Shown: piece after piece, positions 32,414-40,009 of the stretch | How positions within the stretch are numbered: the first letter of the stretch is position 1 | Layout: each line of letters begins with the position of its first letter | Assembly (NCBI GenBank): GCA_023419095.1 | Contig: JAEZYN010000025.1 | Span: forward strand, 1 to 40,837 | Direction of reading: 5' to 3' | Source of the DNA: Bacteroidota bacterium | GTDB lineage: Bacteria; Bacteroidota; Bacteroidia; Flavobacteriales; Weeksellaceae | DNA length: 40,837 bases | Position numbers and translations under genes: made by a program | Notes under the pieces: generated by a model | What the model was told of the DNA's origin: nothing | Databases searched by the model: none | Seen by the model: the letters and a program-made list of their open reading frames with translations, nothing else

Positions 32414-33319
32414 TCAGACTTTGTTTCGAGGATGATAATTCAGGATCACATCGCGCAGCTCTTCATTTTTAAGATGTGTGTAGATCTCGGTAGTGGTAAT
32501 GCTGGAGTGGCCCAACATTTCCTGGATATAACGTAAATCTGCACCGTTTTGCAGCAGGTGCGTCGCAAAAGAGTGCCGGAAGGTGTGCGGAGATATCTTT
32601 TTATTAATGCCGGCTTTTTCGGTTAATTCTTTAATGATGATGAAAACGATCACGCGCGACATGGCGGAGCCGCGGCTGTTTAGAAACAGAATATCTTCGC
32701 ACTTCTTGTTGATTTTGTATTTGCTGCGTACTTCGGCGATATATTCTCTGATCATTTGAGCCGTGTAAGCTGCTAAGGGCACAAAACGCGATTTGTCGCC
32801 TTTGCCTTCCACTTTAAGATAAGATTCCTTAAAATTTATGTTAGAAATTTTAAGGTCAATAATTTCCGATACGCGCAAGCCACAGCCATAAAGCACCTCA
32901 ATCATGCAGTGGTTTCTGCGTCCTAAGTCTGTATTCAGATTAATAGCTTTGATGATGCGTTCAACATCCTGAAAGCTCAAAGTGTCAGGTAGATATAGTC
33001 CTAATTTAGGGCTTTCGAGCAGTGTTGTTGGATTGTCTTCACGAACTTCATCTTCCGCTAAATATTTAAAAAACGCTTTAATTGACGAAATCCAGCGTGC
33101 CTGCGAGCGTTCGCTGAATTTTTGCTTCGAAAGCTGAAACAGATATTCCTGCAAATTTTCATAAGTAATCTCCAACGGGCCAACTTCCAGTGTGAATTCT
33201 GCGTAGTTGCTCAGTTTCCGGATATCCCGCAGATAGGCATCAAGTGTATTGTCCGAAAAATTTCTTTCATACTTCAGAAATTTTTCAAAATCATCTATTT
33301 TTTCGTTCCAGGTCATCAT
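32414..33319 (-). CDS. xerD: site-specific tyrosine recombinase XerD
   Basis: A 301-residue recombinase that resolves chromosome dimers at dif with XerC. The N-terminal SAM-like domain (to about 105) binds the core site. The catalytic residues are all present: Arg149 (GLRVSE), Lys about 173-176 (GKGDKSR), His245 and Arg248 (HTFRHS), His271 (LGHSS) and Tyr280 (TEIYTH). Two adjacent ATG codons are possible starts; the second would remove one Met. It is not associated with an integrated element, so it is the housekeeping enzyme. Confidence 0.93.
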   Translation of the reverse strand: MMTWNEKIDDFEKFLKYERNFSDNTLDAYLRDIRKLSNYAEFTLEVGPLEITYENLQEYLFQLSKQKFSERSQARWISSIKAFFKYLAEDEVREDNPTTLLESPKLGLYLPDTLSFQDVERIIKAINLNTDLGRRNHCMIEVLYGCGLRVSEIIDLKISNINFKESYLKVEGKGDKSRFVPLAAYTAQMIREYIAEVRSKYKINKKCEDILFLNSRGSAMSRVIVFIIIKELTEKAGINKKISPHTFRHSFATHLLQNGADLRYIQEMLGHSSITTTEIYTHLKNEELRDVILNYHPRNKV

Positions 33320-33329
33320 GTTGCGTTCT

Positions 33330-33791
33330 TTAGCTTAATTGTTCTTTAGCGATTCTTACCACCGAAACTCCGTGTTCCTGCAGGAACTCTATTCCCGCAT
33401 TATCAGAGTATTCGTCTACATAAACCACTTTTTTTATTCCGGCCTGCACGGCAAGTTTGCTGCAGTCTTTGCAAGGCGAAAGCGTAAGGTAAAGCGTAGC
33501 ATCCATGGCAGATTGTGTGGAGCGTGCCAGTTTCAGAATCGCGTTGGCTTCTGCATGCAACACATACCAGTGGGTTTTTCCGGCTTCATCTTCGCAGCAG
33601 TTTTCAAAACCTGAAGGTGTGCCATTGTAGCCATCGGAGATAATCATGCGGTCTTTTACGATCAGCGCGCCTACCTGACGGCGCTTGCAGTAGGACAGTT
33701 TTGCCCATTCCATCGCCATTTTCAGATAAGCGATGTCGAATTTAGTTGGTTCCAAGTAATAGTTATTAAAATTCAGGTTTTCTTTTTTCAA
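33330..33791 (-). CDS. dCMP deaminase family protein
   Basis: A 153-residue zinc deaminase. Zn ligands and the catalytic Glu are clear: H79-A-E81 and PCKDC with Cys107 and Cys110. GYNGTPSGFENCCED is the substrate-side loop of dCMP/cytidylate deaminases. It would convert dCMP to dUMP for dTMP synthesis, though ComEB-type DNA-uptake proteins share the family. Its first 26 bases overlap the end of the enoyl-CoA hydratase gene in another frame. A slightly later start is possible, because MKKENLNFNN is not conserved in the family. Confidence 0.9.
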   Translation of the reverse strand: MKKENLNFNNYYLEPTKFDIAYLKMAMEWAKLSYCKRRQVGALIVKDRMIISDGYNGTPSGFENCCEDEAGKTHWYVLHAEANAILKLARSTQSAMDATLYLTLSPCKDCSKLAVQAGIKKVVYVDEYSDNAGIEFLQEHGVSVVRIAKEQLS

Positions 33792-34530
33792 GAAACGCGG
33801 CTACACCTTCTTTCTTGTCCTGCATCTCGAAAAGTTCTCCAAACGATTTTATTTCCGCATCAAATCCTTTGTCTGTATCTGAAAGATTGACGGCGGCGAT
33901 GGCTTTTGAAATTGCCATCGGTGAATTCCGCGCAATGGTTTCTGCCAGTTCTTTTGTTTTTGCCAAAAGGTCTTCTGAACTAAAAACCTCGTTTACGAGC
34001 CCGATCTCTTTTGCCCGTGCCGCCTTAAGCATTTTTGCGGAAAAAATCAGCTCATTTGCCAAGCCTTTACCGATCAGTTTTGGTAAACGCTGCGTACCGC
34101 CATAACCCGGAATCAGTCCCAGTGTTACTTCCGGCAGCCCAAGTTTAGCATTTTCCGAAGCATAACGGATATGACAGGATAAAGCCAGTTCCAGACCGCC
34201 GCCGAGCGCAAAACCATTCACAGCAGCAATCACAGGTTTATTCAGATTTTCGATTTTATCAAACAGGATATTTTGTCCATTTCTGGCCAGCTGTTCGGCT
34301 TCCGCAGTACCGAAATCTGAAAATTCTTTAATGTCTGCGCCGGCAACAAATGATTTCTCGCCGCTGCCCGTCAAAATGATCACGCGTATCTGCCGGTCAT
34401 CATTAAATTTTCCAAAGGCGTTGCTAAGTTCGCTGATAGTTTTGGCGTTCAGTGCATTCAGGCTTTTTGGTCTGTTTATAGTGATAACCGCGATTCGGTC
34501 CTGAATTTCTGTTAATATATTTTCGTACAT
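33766..34530 (-). CDS. enoyl-CoA hydratase/isomerase family protein
   Basis: A 254-residue crotonase-fold enzyme. The oxyanion-hole segments are GEKSFVAGADIKEF and NGFALGGGLELALSCH, and the two catalytic-Glu positions fall in GLELA and LPEVTLGLIPGYGGTQRLP. It would hydrate 2-enoyl-CoA in fatty acid or amino acid breakdown. No beta-oxidation partners are adjacent, so the exact CoA substrate is unknown. It is first in the minus-strand cluster that runs on to dCMP deaminase, xerD, Nudix and RluA-type genes. Confidence 0.92.
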   Translation of the reverse strand: MYENILTEIQDRIAVITINRPKSLNALNAKTISELSNAFGKFNDDRQIRVIILTGSGEKSFVAGADIKEFSDFGTAEAEQLARNGQNILFDKIENLNKPVIAAVNGFALGGGLELALSCHIRYASENAKLGLPEVTLGLIPGYGGTQRLPKLIGKGLANELIFSAKMLKAARAKEIGLVNEVFSSEDLLAKTKELAETIARNSPMAISKAIAAVNLSDTDKGFDAEIKSFGELFEMQDKKEGVAAFLEKRKPEF

Positions 34531-34610
34531 ATTGGTTAATCTCGTTGTTTAAATGTTTTATTCCGGCTAAAAGTGATGAATGACAATGAAAATTTTTAAT
34601 AGAAACGTCT

Positions 34611-35942
34611 TTAAATAGAATGGCTCATCATATTGGCATCAATATTTATTTCAAGGCCGGTGGCTACCTTCATACCCAGTTCAATGTTTGCACGGAAGAG
34701 GTGGCAAAGCTGGCGATTAATAATATCTTTGGCTTTAGTGCCAGTGATCAGCTTCATGTCTTCTACGATGTTTTTAGTTAAAATCTGCCTTTCCTCTCCT
34801 GTTAAAACTTTTGAGTAAAACAGGCCGGGCTGCGTATAATGATCGGCTTCGGTGTCGTAGATTTTAGGTGTAAAAGTAGGATGCTGAGCCAAATCATCCG
34901 TCGGGTAAAGACGATTGGACAAAGATTTATTCACTGCCAACTGATCCGCGTTTAGACCCAAACGGTAGCGCTGCGCGTCCGTGTAAGAAAAGAGGCGCGC
35001 CTGCAGGATCCTGTCAGGTGACACACCGATGCCGGGAATCAAATTACCGGGTGAAAGTGCAGCCTGCTCGACGTCATCAAAGTAATTTGCGGGCATTTCA
35101 TTGAGTTCAACTTCTCCAACTTCAATGAGCGGAAAATCTCCATGCAGCCAGACTTTAGTAACATCAAAAGGATTCCATCGGGCGTTTTTGGCATCCTCTT
35201 CCGTCATCACCTGTAGGGCTAAAGTCCATTTTGGAAAATTTTCAGTGCTGATGGCATTTAAAAGATCAGTTTGAGCAAAATCCTGGCCCACTTGACTACC
35301 TGAAAAAGCCCGCGCACCTTGCTGACTTATCAGATGAAACTTAACCCAAAATCTCTCTGAGTCTTTGTTGATCAGTGAAAATGTGTGCGTCCCATAACCG
35401 TGCATTTCGCGATAGTTGGCCGGAACTCCACGCCCCGACATCAGCATTAGAAGCAAGTGAAGCGATTCGGGATGCTCACTGTAGAATTCCCATTTTTTTT
35501 TAGCGGACCGCAAATTCGTCTGCACATCGCGGCTCTGACCGCGCATGTATTCAGAGAAAGTCTGCGCATCTTTAGCAAAAAAAACGGGCATATTGTTGCC
35601 TACCAGGTCCCAGTTTCCCTCGTCTGAATAAAACCTTAGTGCAAAACCCCGCAAATCCCGTTCAGAATCGGAACTGCCTTTTTCGCCATGCATCACCGAA
35701 AAGCGTGTGAAGACCCGACATTTTGTGCCCACTTTTGCGAAAAGTGAAGCTTTGCAATATGCAGAAATATCATTTGTCACGGTGAAAGTTCCGAAAGCGC
35801 CTGCTCCTTTCGTATTGGTCACTCTTTCGGGAATTTTGCGCCTTACAGACCGCGCTACGCTTTCATTCAGCAGCAAATCAGTCACGCCGCCGGCGGTGTG
35901 TGTAATCTTCTGAGAATCATTGAAGTTATGGTCAGGGTTCAT
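34611..35942 (-). CDS. catalase homologue with altered distal heme site
   Basis: 443 residues, slightly shorter than the ~480-500 of typical clade-3 catalases. Most family motifs are intact: RFS at 80-82, NWDLVGNNMPVFF (distal Asn at about 116-117), HGYGTHTFSLIN, and the proximal heme ligand Tyr320 in RLFSYTDAQRYRLG. The key distal His is not there. The family IPERxxHAKG reads IPERVTNTKG here, with Asn43 (codon AAT at 35814-35816) in the His place and changes on both sides. Heme binding looks likely; normal catalase turnover does not. It is divergent from oxyR with about 100 bases between. The N-terminus is also shortened relative to the family. Confidence 0.85.
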   Translation of the reverse strand: MNPDHNFNDSQKITHTAGGVTDLLLNESVARSVRRKIPERVTNTKGAGAFGTFTVTNDISAYCKASLFAKVGTKCRVFTRFSVMHGEKGSSDSERDLRGFALRFYSDEGNWDLVGNNMPVFFAKDAQTFSEYMRGQSRDVQTNLRSAKKKWEFYSEHPESLHLLLMLMSGRGVPANYREMHGYGTHTFSLINKDSERFWVKFHLISQQGARAFSGSQVGQDFAQTDLLNAISTENFPKWTLALQVMTEEDAKNARWNPFDVTKVWLHGDFPLIEVGEVELNEMPANYFDDVEQAALSPGNLIPGIGVSPDRILQARLFSYTDAQRYRLGLNADQLAVNKSLSNRLYPTDDLAQHPTFTPKIYDTEADHYTQPGLFYSKVLTGEERQILTKNIVEDMKLITGTKAKDIINRQLCHLFRANIELGMKVATGLEINIDANMMSHSI

Positions 35943-36004
35943 GAGTAAAAATTAAACTATAAATTTACGGAATTTGAAACTGAAAGTGGCAGAAATTAAT
36001 GAAA

Positions 36005-36043
36005 ATAGATAAAACAGCTTACATTTGCAACAGATTAATCTAT
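36005..36043. promoter_or_regulatory. inverted repeat over the oxyR -7 box, candidate OxyR operator
   Basis: ATAGATAAA (36005-36013) faces TTAATCTAT (36035-36043): nine-base arms with one mismatch and a 21-base spacer. The centre falls on the -7 box of oxyR. The ATAG/CTAT elements recall OxyR sites, but the exact spacing of the E. coli site (ATAG-N7-CTAT repeats) is not met. Confidence 0.4.
36020..36027 (+). promoter_or_regulatory. -7 box (TACATTTG) of oxyR
   Basis: TACATTTG fits TAnnTTTG with a predicted leader of about 15 bases before the ATG at 36049. No -33 TTG is seen. Confidence 0.45.
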
Positions 36044-36048
36044 CTTAT

Positions 36049-36993
36049 ATGAACATTCAGCAATTGGAGTATCTTATCGCCGTGGATAAGTTTAAACATT
36101 TTGGGCGTGCCGCACAGTCGTGTTTCATCACTCAGCCTACACTTAGCGCCATGATACAGAAATTTGAAGAAGAGCTGGATGTGAAAGTTTTTGACCGAAC
36201 AACTCATCCAATAAGAACCACCGATGTGGGCGCGCATATTATCGAAGATGCTAAAAAAGTAATCGATGCCGTTAACGAACTGCGTAATAAGGCAAGTCTG
36301 CTCAATAATGTGCTCGCCGGAAAAGTTAATCTGGGCATTATCCCGACAATTTCAGGCTATATTTTGCCATTTGAGATTTTTGATTTTTTACAGGAGAATC
36401 CGAAAATTGAGTTGGATGTGAAGGAAATGACAACGGATAACATTATCAAGTTGCTCAAATCCGGCGAGCTGGATGCGGGCATCATTTCTACACCATATGA
36501 TTCCGCGAACGAGTTCTTCCAGGATTTTTTGTTTAATGAGGAACTGATGATTTACTCGTCCGACAATCACAGCAAAGATACTTTTGTGTTGCCGGAAGAA
36601 GTGAACAACAGTAAAGTTTGGCTTTTGGAAGAAGGAAATTGCCTCAGGACGCAGTTCGAGAACATCTGTATGCTGAAAGAAAACTCTTTAAAACCGCAAA
36701 ATTTGGAATTTTTAGCTTCGAATATCAGCACGTTGGTCCAGATGGTGGATCGTGTGGGCGGTCTTACCGTTTTGCCCGAACTTGCGGTGCCGCAGCTTTC
36801 AACGGAACAGAAAGAAAAAGTAGCGCGTTTCCGTAAACCTTTTCCGTTCCGTGAGGTGAGTTTAATTTATTACAAACCCACCTACAAACAGAAGATTTTG
36901 GATGAGATGGCCAATTCTATACGTAAGTCGCTGCAGGAAAAACTCAATTATAACCTGAGTCCAAAGGACTTTGAGGCCGTGCAGCCACAGTAA
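36049..36993 (+). CDS. oxyR: hydrogen peroxide-sensing LysR regulator OxyR
   Basis: 314 residues from ATG 36049; an upstream TTG would add eight residues and lies in the promoter. The N-terminal winged helix (MNIQQLEYLIAVDKFKHFGRAAQSCFITQPTLSAMI, split) is LysR-type. In the C-terminal domain, EEGNCLRTQFENICM carries Cys198 and Cys207 with eight residues between, the same spacing as Cys199/Cys208 of E. coli OxyR. So it should form the peroxide-induced disulfide. It is divergent from the catalase homologue, its expected target. Confidence 0.93.
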   Translation: MNIQQLEYLIAVDKFKHFGRAAQSCFITQPTLSAMIQKFEEELDVKVFDRTTHPIRTTDVGAHIIEDAKKVIDAVNELRNKASLLNNVLAGKVNLGIIPTISGYILPFEIFDFLQENPKIELDVKEMTTDNIIKLLKSGELDAGIISTPYDSANEFFQDFLFNEELMIYSSDNHSKDTFVLPEEVNNSKVWLLEEGNCLRTQFENICMLKENSLKPQNLEFLASNISTLVQMVDRVGGLTVLPELAVPQLSTEQKEKVARFRKPFPFREVSLIYYKPTYKQKILDEMANSIRKSLQEKLNYNLSPKDFEAVQPQ

Positions 36994-37014
36994 TGTTCGG
37001 GTGGTTTGCTTTAA

Positions 37015-37045
37015 TTTGTAATCTGCATTATTTATAGTAAATTTG
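37015..37045 (+). promoter_or_regulatory. metK promoter
   Basis: TTTG (37015-37018), 19 bases, TAAATTTG (37038-37045) is a perfect Bacteroidota promoter. Transcription should start near 37051, about 10 bases before the riboswitch. Confidence 0.85.
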
Positions 37046-37058
37046 CCTCCGATAATTC

Positions 37059-37110
37059 GAGAGGAAAAATTTGACTGATTGCAACCTCACTAAAAAATGC
37101 TAAAACAGAA
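37059..37110 (+). promoter_or_regulatory. SAM-II riboswitch in the metK leader
   Basis: The aptamer fits the SAM-II pseudoknot. P1 is GAGG (37061-37064) with CCTC (37085-37088). The loop reads AAATTTGACTGATTGCAA, close to the SAM-II loop with its AUUU and UUGCAA blocks. GCTAAA (37099-37104) is the conserved 3' strand. P2 is completed by CTG (37075-37077) with CAG (37106-37108), a covariation relative to the CC/GG of the known metX structure. SAM binding would signal enough product of the enzyme encoded downstream. The frame that opens with ATG inside this element is not a real start. Confidence 0.88.
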
Positions 37111-37122
37111 TTTCTATTTTAG
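37100..37122 (+). promoter_or_regulatory. hairpin overlapping the riboswitch 3' strand
   Basis: CTAAAA (37100-37105) pairs with TTTTAG (37117-37122), with inner AGA/TCT and an ATT loop; the tract TTTCTTTT follows. It uses the same bases (GCTAAA, CAG) as the aptamer core, so it and the SAM-bound fold exclude each other. Confidence 0.5.
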
Positions 37123-37157
37123 TTTCTTTTGTAATCATTCCCTTTTTTTCTTTAGTA

Positions 37158-37178
37158 TTTTAATTAAAAAAATTAAAA
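37158..37178 (+). promoter_or_regulatory. A/T hairpin next to the metK start codon
   Basis: TTTTAATT (37158-37165) pairs with AATTAAAA (37171-37178) over a five-A loop, ending 5 bases before the ATG. It may set access to the start; by itself it is weak. Confidence 0.35.
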
Positions 37179-37183
37179 GAAAT

Positions 37184-38464
37184 ATGTCCTATTTATTTAC
37201 GTCCGAATCTGTATCAGAAGGGCATCCTGATAAAGTTGCCGACCAGATTTCAGATGCGCTGATCGATCATTTCTTAGCCTATGACCCGTCTTCGAAAGTA
37301 GCTTGTGAAACATTGGTTACTACCGGCCAGGTAGTGCTTGCTGGTGAAGTGAAGTCCACGCAATATCTTGATGTTCAGGATATTGCTCGCAAAGTAATCA
37401 ACGGTATCGGCTATACCAGGAGCGAATATATGTTCAATGGCGATTCTTGCGGGGTGATATCAGCGATCCATGAGCAGTCACCGGATATTAACCAGGGAGT
37501 TGACCGTGTAAGCGACGACGCCGATTTCGAAACCAGAGCCAACGCGCAGGGCGCCGGAGACCAGGGTATGATGTTCGGTTACGCAACAAACGAAACAGAA
37601 AACTACATGCCGCTCGCACTGGACCTGGCTCACACTATTTTGCGTGAACTTTCGGCTTTAAGACGAGAAGGCAGCGCTATTTCCTATTTAAGACCGGATG
37701 CAAAATCGCAGGTAACTATAGAATATTCTGATGATCATAAGCCGATCCGCATAGATTCTATCGTAGTTTCTACACAGCACGACGAGTTTGGAAGCGAGGA
37801 AGCGATGCTTGCTAAAATCGAAAAAGATATCATTGAAATTCTGATCCCAAAAGTGAAAGCAGCGCAAAAGCGCGAAGTTCAGGAACTTTTCAACGATCAG
37901 ATCAAATATCACATCAACCCAACCGGAAAATTCGTTATCGGCGGGCCGCACGGTGATACGGGTCTTACGGGCCGAAAAATTATCGTAGACACTTACGGCG
38001 GCAAAGGTGCGCACGGCGGAGGCGCATTTTCAGGGAAAGATCCTTCGAAAGTGGACAGAAGTGCGGCTTACGCTGTTCGTCATATTGCAAAAAATCTGGT
38101 TGCCGCAGGTGTTGCGGATGAGGTTTTGGTTCAGGTATCCTATGCAATCGGTGTTGCGGAGCCTTGCGGACTTTTCGTAACAACTTATGGTACATCAAAA
38201 GTGGATTTTACAGATGGTGAAATTGCGGAGAAACTGAAGCAGATCTTTGACCTTAGACCCTATGCAATAGAGCAAAACCTGAAGTTGAGGAATCCGATTT
38301 ACTTTGAAACCGCCTCTTACGGACACATGGGAAGACCGCATTATGTGGCAAGCAAAACTTTCAACAAAGGCAGACAAAATGAAAAAACCATCGAAAACCT
38401 TGAATTTTTTACGTGGGAAAAACTCGATAAGGTAGACGAAATAAAAAAAGCATTTGGGCTTTAA
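37184..38464 (+). CDS. metK: S-adenosylmethionine synthetase
   Basis: 426 residues from ATG 37184 (MSYLFTSESVSEGHPDKVADQISDA, split). Longer frames that start in the leader are rejected since they overlap the riboswitch. The enzyme makes SAM from methionine and ATP. Signature motifs are SVSEGHPDK (ATP phosphate site), GAGDQGMMFGYA (the second MetK signature), HINPTGKFVIGGPHGDTGLTGRKIIVDTYGG and GGGAFSGKDPSKVDRSAAY. Length is normal for the group. It stands alone under a strong promoter, a SAM-II switch and a terminator. Confidence 0.97.
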   Translation: MSYLFTSESVSEGHPDKVADQISDALIDHFLAYDPSSKVACETLVTTGQVVLAGEVKSTQYLDVQDIARKVINGIGYTRSEYMFNGDSCGVISAIHEQSPDINQGVDRVSDDADFETRANAQGAGDQGMMFGYATNETENYMPLALDLAHTILRELSALRREGSAISYLRPDAKSQVTIEYSDDHKPIRIDSIVVSTQHDEFGSEEAMLAKIEKDIIEILIPKVKAAQKREVQELFNDQIKYHINPTGKFVIGGPHGDTGLTGRKIIVDTYGGKGAHGGGAFSGKDPSKVDRSAAYAVRHIAKNLVAAGVADEVLVQVSYAIGVAEPCGLFVTTYGTSKVDFTDGEIAEKLKQIFDLRPYAIEQNLKLRNPIYFETASYGHMGRPHYVASKTFNKGRQNEKTIENLEFFTWEKLDKVDEIKKAFGL

Positions 38465-38481
38465 TTACCATTAAAAAACTG

Positions 38482-38517
38482 AACTGCTTTACCAGATTGT
38501 GTAAAGCAGTTTTTTTA
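38482..38517 (+). terminator. intrinsic terminator of metK
   Basis: AACTGCTTTAC (38482-38492) pairs with GTAAAGCAGTT (38501-38511) over an eight-base loop, then a T run. Confidence 0.9.
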
Positions 38518-38545
38518 TCTTTACCGCTTACATCAAATTATAAAA

Positions 38546-39034
38546 ATGGCTAAATACTGCTTAGTTCCTGTCTTCCTGCTCATGTTCTGTACGCCGCTTC
38601 TGCGTGGCCAGATGGCCGTTCACCGCCTTCTGCATGCAGGCTACGTTTATCAGAACCAATCTTTCGGTGAAATAGGTGGCCGTCTCCTTTTTCTGGAAAA
38701 TGATGATGTGGTTTACAGGTTTGGAGCTTCAGCTTTAATGGGTTCAGCGAATGGTGAATTTGCCATCATGCCCAAAGTTCAGGGCGATATTCTGTTGAAT
38801 TTTGAAAGGAATGTTGATTTTTATCACGCTTATTACTTTTTGGCCGGCGCGGAAATAACCACTAAATATGCGGCTCCGAAAATTGGTGCAACCCTTTTCG
38901 GTTTGATCGACGTGACCGGTGGATATGCGTTTCCATTAGATAAAAAAGGAATAAACGGCAAAGAACTGAAAGGTTTCAATTTTAATTTTACGGTGAATCT
39001 TCCGCTCGTCATGTTGCAGGATTTGAGCCGATAA
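38546..39034 (+). CDS. small secreted beta-rich protein, unknown
   Basis: A 162-residue protein with a Sec signal peptide (MAKYCLVPVFLLMFCTPLLRG; cleavage near residue 22). The mature part alternates hydrophobic and polar residues with Gly and Tyr (HAGYVYQNQSFGEIGGRLLF, AYYFLAGAEITTKYAAPKIG), which suggests a small outer-membrane or periplasmic beta protein. No known domain is recognised. It lies between the metK terminator and the sigma factor gene, with 176 bases to the latter. Confidence 0.65.
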   Translation: MAKYCLVPVFLLMFCTPLLRGQMAVHRLLHAGYVYQNQSFGEIGGRLLFLENDDVVYRFGASALMGSANGEFAIMPKVQGDILLNFERNVDFYHAYYFLAGAEITTKYAAPKIGATLFGLIDVTGGYAFPLDKKGINGKELKGFNFNFTVNLPLVMLQDLSR

Positions 39035-39146
39035 TTAATTTTCTTTAAAAGATTCAAAAAAATTAACAGAGTATTAACTTTTTTATTTACTTTTACACAC
39101 CTAATTCAAACACACGCTATCGATTAAATAACTCTACTTCTGAAAA

Positions 39147-39192
39147 AACCGGAATACGGAAACCAACTCGTTCAGTTGGCAGCAATTCGGTT
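39147..39192 (+). promoter_or_regulatory. structured leader of the sigma factor gene
   Basis: CCAACT (39163-39168) pairs with AGTTGG (39174-39179) over CGTTC. An outer stem AACC-g-GAAT (39147-39155) pairs with ATTCGGTT (39185-39192) with one bulged G. The hairpin ends 18 bases before the ATG. It has no T run, so it is not a terminator. Confidence 0.5.
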
Positions 39193-39210
39193 CCTAAATT
39201 GAAGCAAGTT

Positions 39211-39801
39211 ATGAAAACACATACTGATAGCCAGCTGATCTCAGATTACCGCAGCGGTAACGAAAAATCGCTCGCCGTACTGATCGAAAGGCACCAAAAA
39301 GATCTATTTTCTTTTATTTTCTATAAACTGATGGATGAAGAGTTGGCTAACGACATCTTCCAGGACACTTTTATGAAAATAATTGTCACCCTAAAAGAAG
39401 GGCGGTATAATGAAGAAGGCAAGTTCATCCTTTGGGCCAAACGCATCGCCCACAATCTCATCATCGATCATTACAGGCTGAAGAGCAAACACGTGAAAGT
39501 TTCTGAGACGTCTTATGAAAATGATGAATTCTCTATTTTTGACCTTATCGCCGGAAGCGAAGAAAACATTGAGGAACAGCTTATCAGCAAACAGATTAAG
39601 GATGATCTGATGAAGATGCTCGTCTACCTTCCCGAAAACCAGCAGGAAGTTATCCGTCTGCGTTTTTTTGACGGTTTAAGTTTCAAGGAGATTGCTGATC
39701 ATACAGACAGCAGCATCAATACCACGCTCGGCCGCGTGCGTTATGCCCTTATCAACCTACGCAAAATAATGGATGAGCACAAGATAATTTTGACGCGCTG
39801 A
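39211..39801 (+). CDS. RNA polymerase sigma factor, ECF-like sigma-70 family
   Basis: 196 residues from ATG 39211; a TTG 12 bases upstream is also in frame but less likely. Region 2 is seen in LFSFIFYKLMDEELANDIFQDTFMKII (core binding and -10 recognition), and region 4 in LVYLPENQQEVIRLRFFDGLSFKEIADHTDSSINTTLGRVRYAL (helix-turn-helix for the -35 side). A short linker separates them, so there is no sigma region 3: this is the ECF layout. No typical membrane anti-sigma gene follows; instead there is a 44-residue gene. Conserved in Chryseobacterium-type genomes; target genes unknown. Confidence 0.9.
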   Translation: MKTHTDSQLISDYRSGNEKSLAVLIERHQKDLFSFIFYKLMDEELANDIFQDTFMKIIVTLKEGRYNEEGKFILWAKRIAHNLIIDHYRLKSKHVKVSETSYENDEFSIFDLIAGSEENIEEQLISKQIKDDLMKMLVYLPENQQEVIRLRFFDGLSFKEIADHTDSSINTTLGRVRYALINLRKIMDEHKIILTR

Positions 39802-39847
39802 TACTATTTGGCAGTTTCTTCCGTTTTTAGTGAAAACCATTTAGCCT

Positions 39848-39982
39848 ATGAAAAAAAATGACACTTTAAACGAAAAACTATTGAAACCAAAAAAACACAC
39901 CATTGATTTTCTCCTGAGTTTTTCCAAAAGCATACATGTGCTGAAAACTAAAACCAAAAACCAGGTCGTGGTGAAGAACTAA
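39848..39982 (+). CDS. very small basic protein downstream of the sigma factor gene
   Basis: A 44-residue frame (MKKNDTLNEKLLKPKKHTIDFL..., ending VVVKN). It is rich in Lys (about a quarter of residues), with a central stretch TIDFLLSFSKSIHVLKTK that could form one amphipathic helix. There is no signal peptide. It starts 46 bases after the sigma factor stop, with a normal ATG and A-rich upstream bases. I do not recognise a named family. Its size, basic charge and place suggest a small partner of the sigma factor or of a nucleic acid; this is only an inference. Confidence 0.55.
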   Translation: MKKNDTLNEKLLKPKKHTIDFLLSFSKSIHVLKTKTKNQVVVKN

Positions 39983-39995
39983 GGTTTAATTTACC

Positions 39996-40003
39996 TAATT
40001 TTG
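39996..40003 (+). promoter_or_regulatory. -7 box (TAATTTTG) of the YjjG-type gene
   Basis: TAATTTTG fits TAnnTTTG and ends 6 bases before ATG 40010, the same short distance as in the HU-CCDC81-like gene. No clear -33 TTG. Confidence 0.45.
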
Positions 40004-40009
40004 TGCTGT

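Noticed and set aside
32414..33319. XerD as the integrase of a mobile element
   Set aside because: All features are of the housekeeping recombinase; there are no att repeats, phage genes or tRNA next to it.
37097..37183. Upstream in-frame ATG giving a 455-residue MetK
   Set aside because: The extra 29 residues are Phe-rich, are not seen in MetK, and the codons lie inside the riboswitch and leader.
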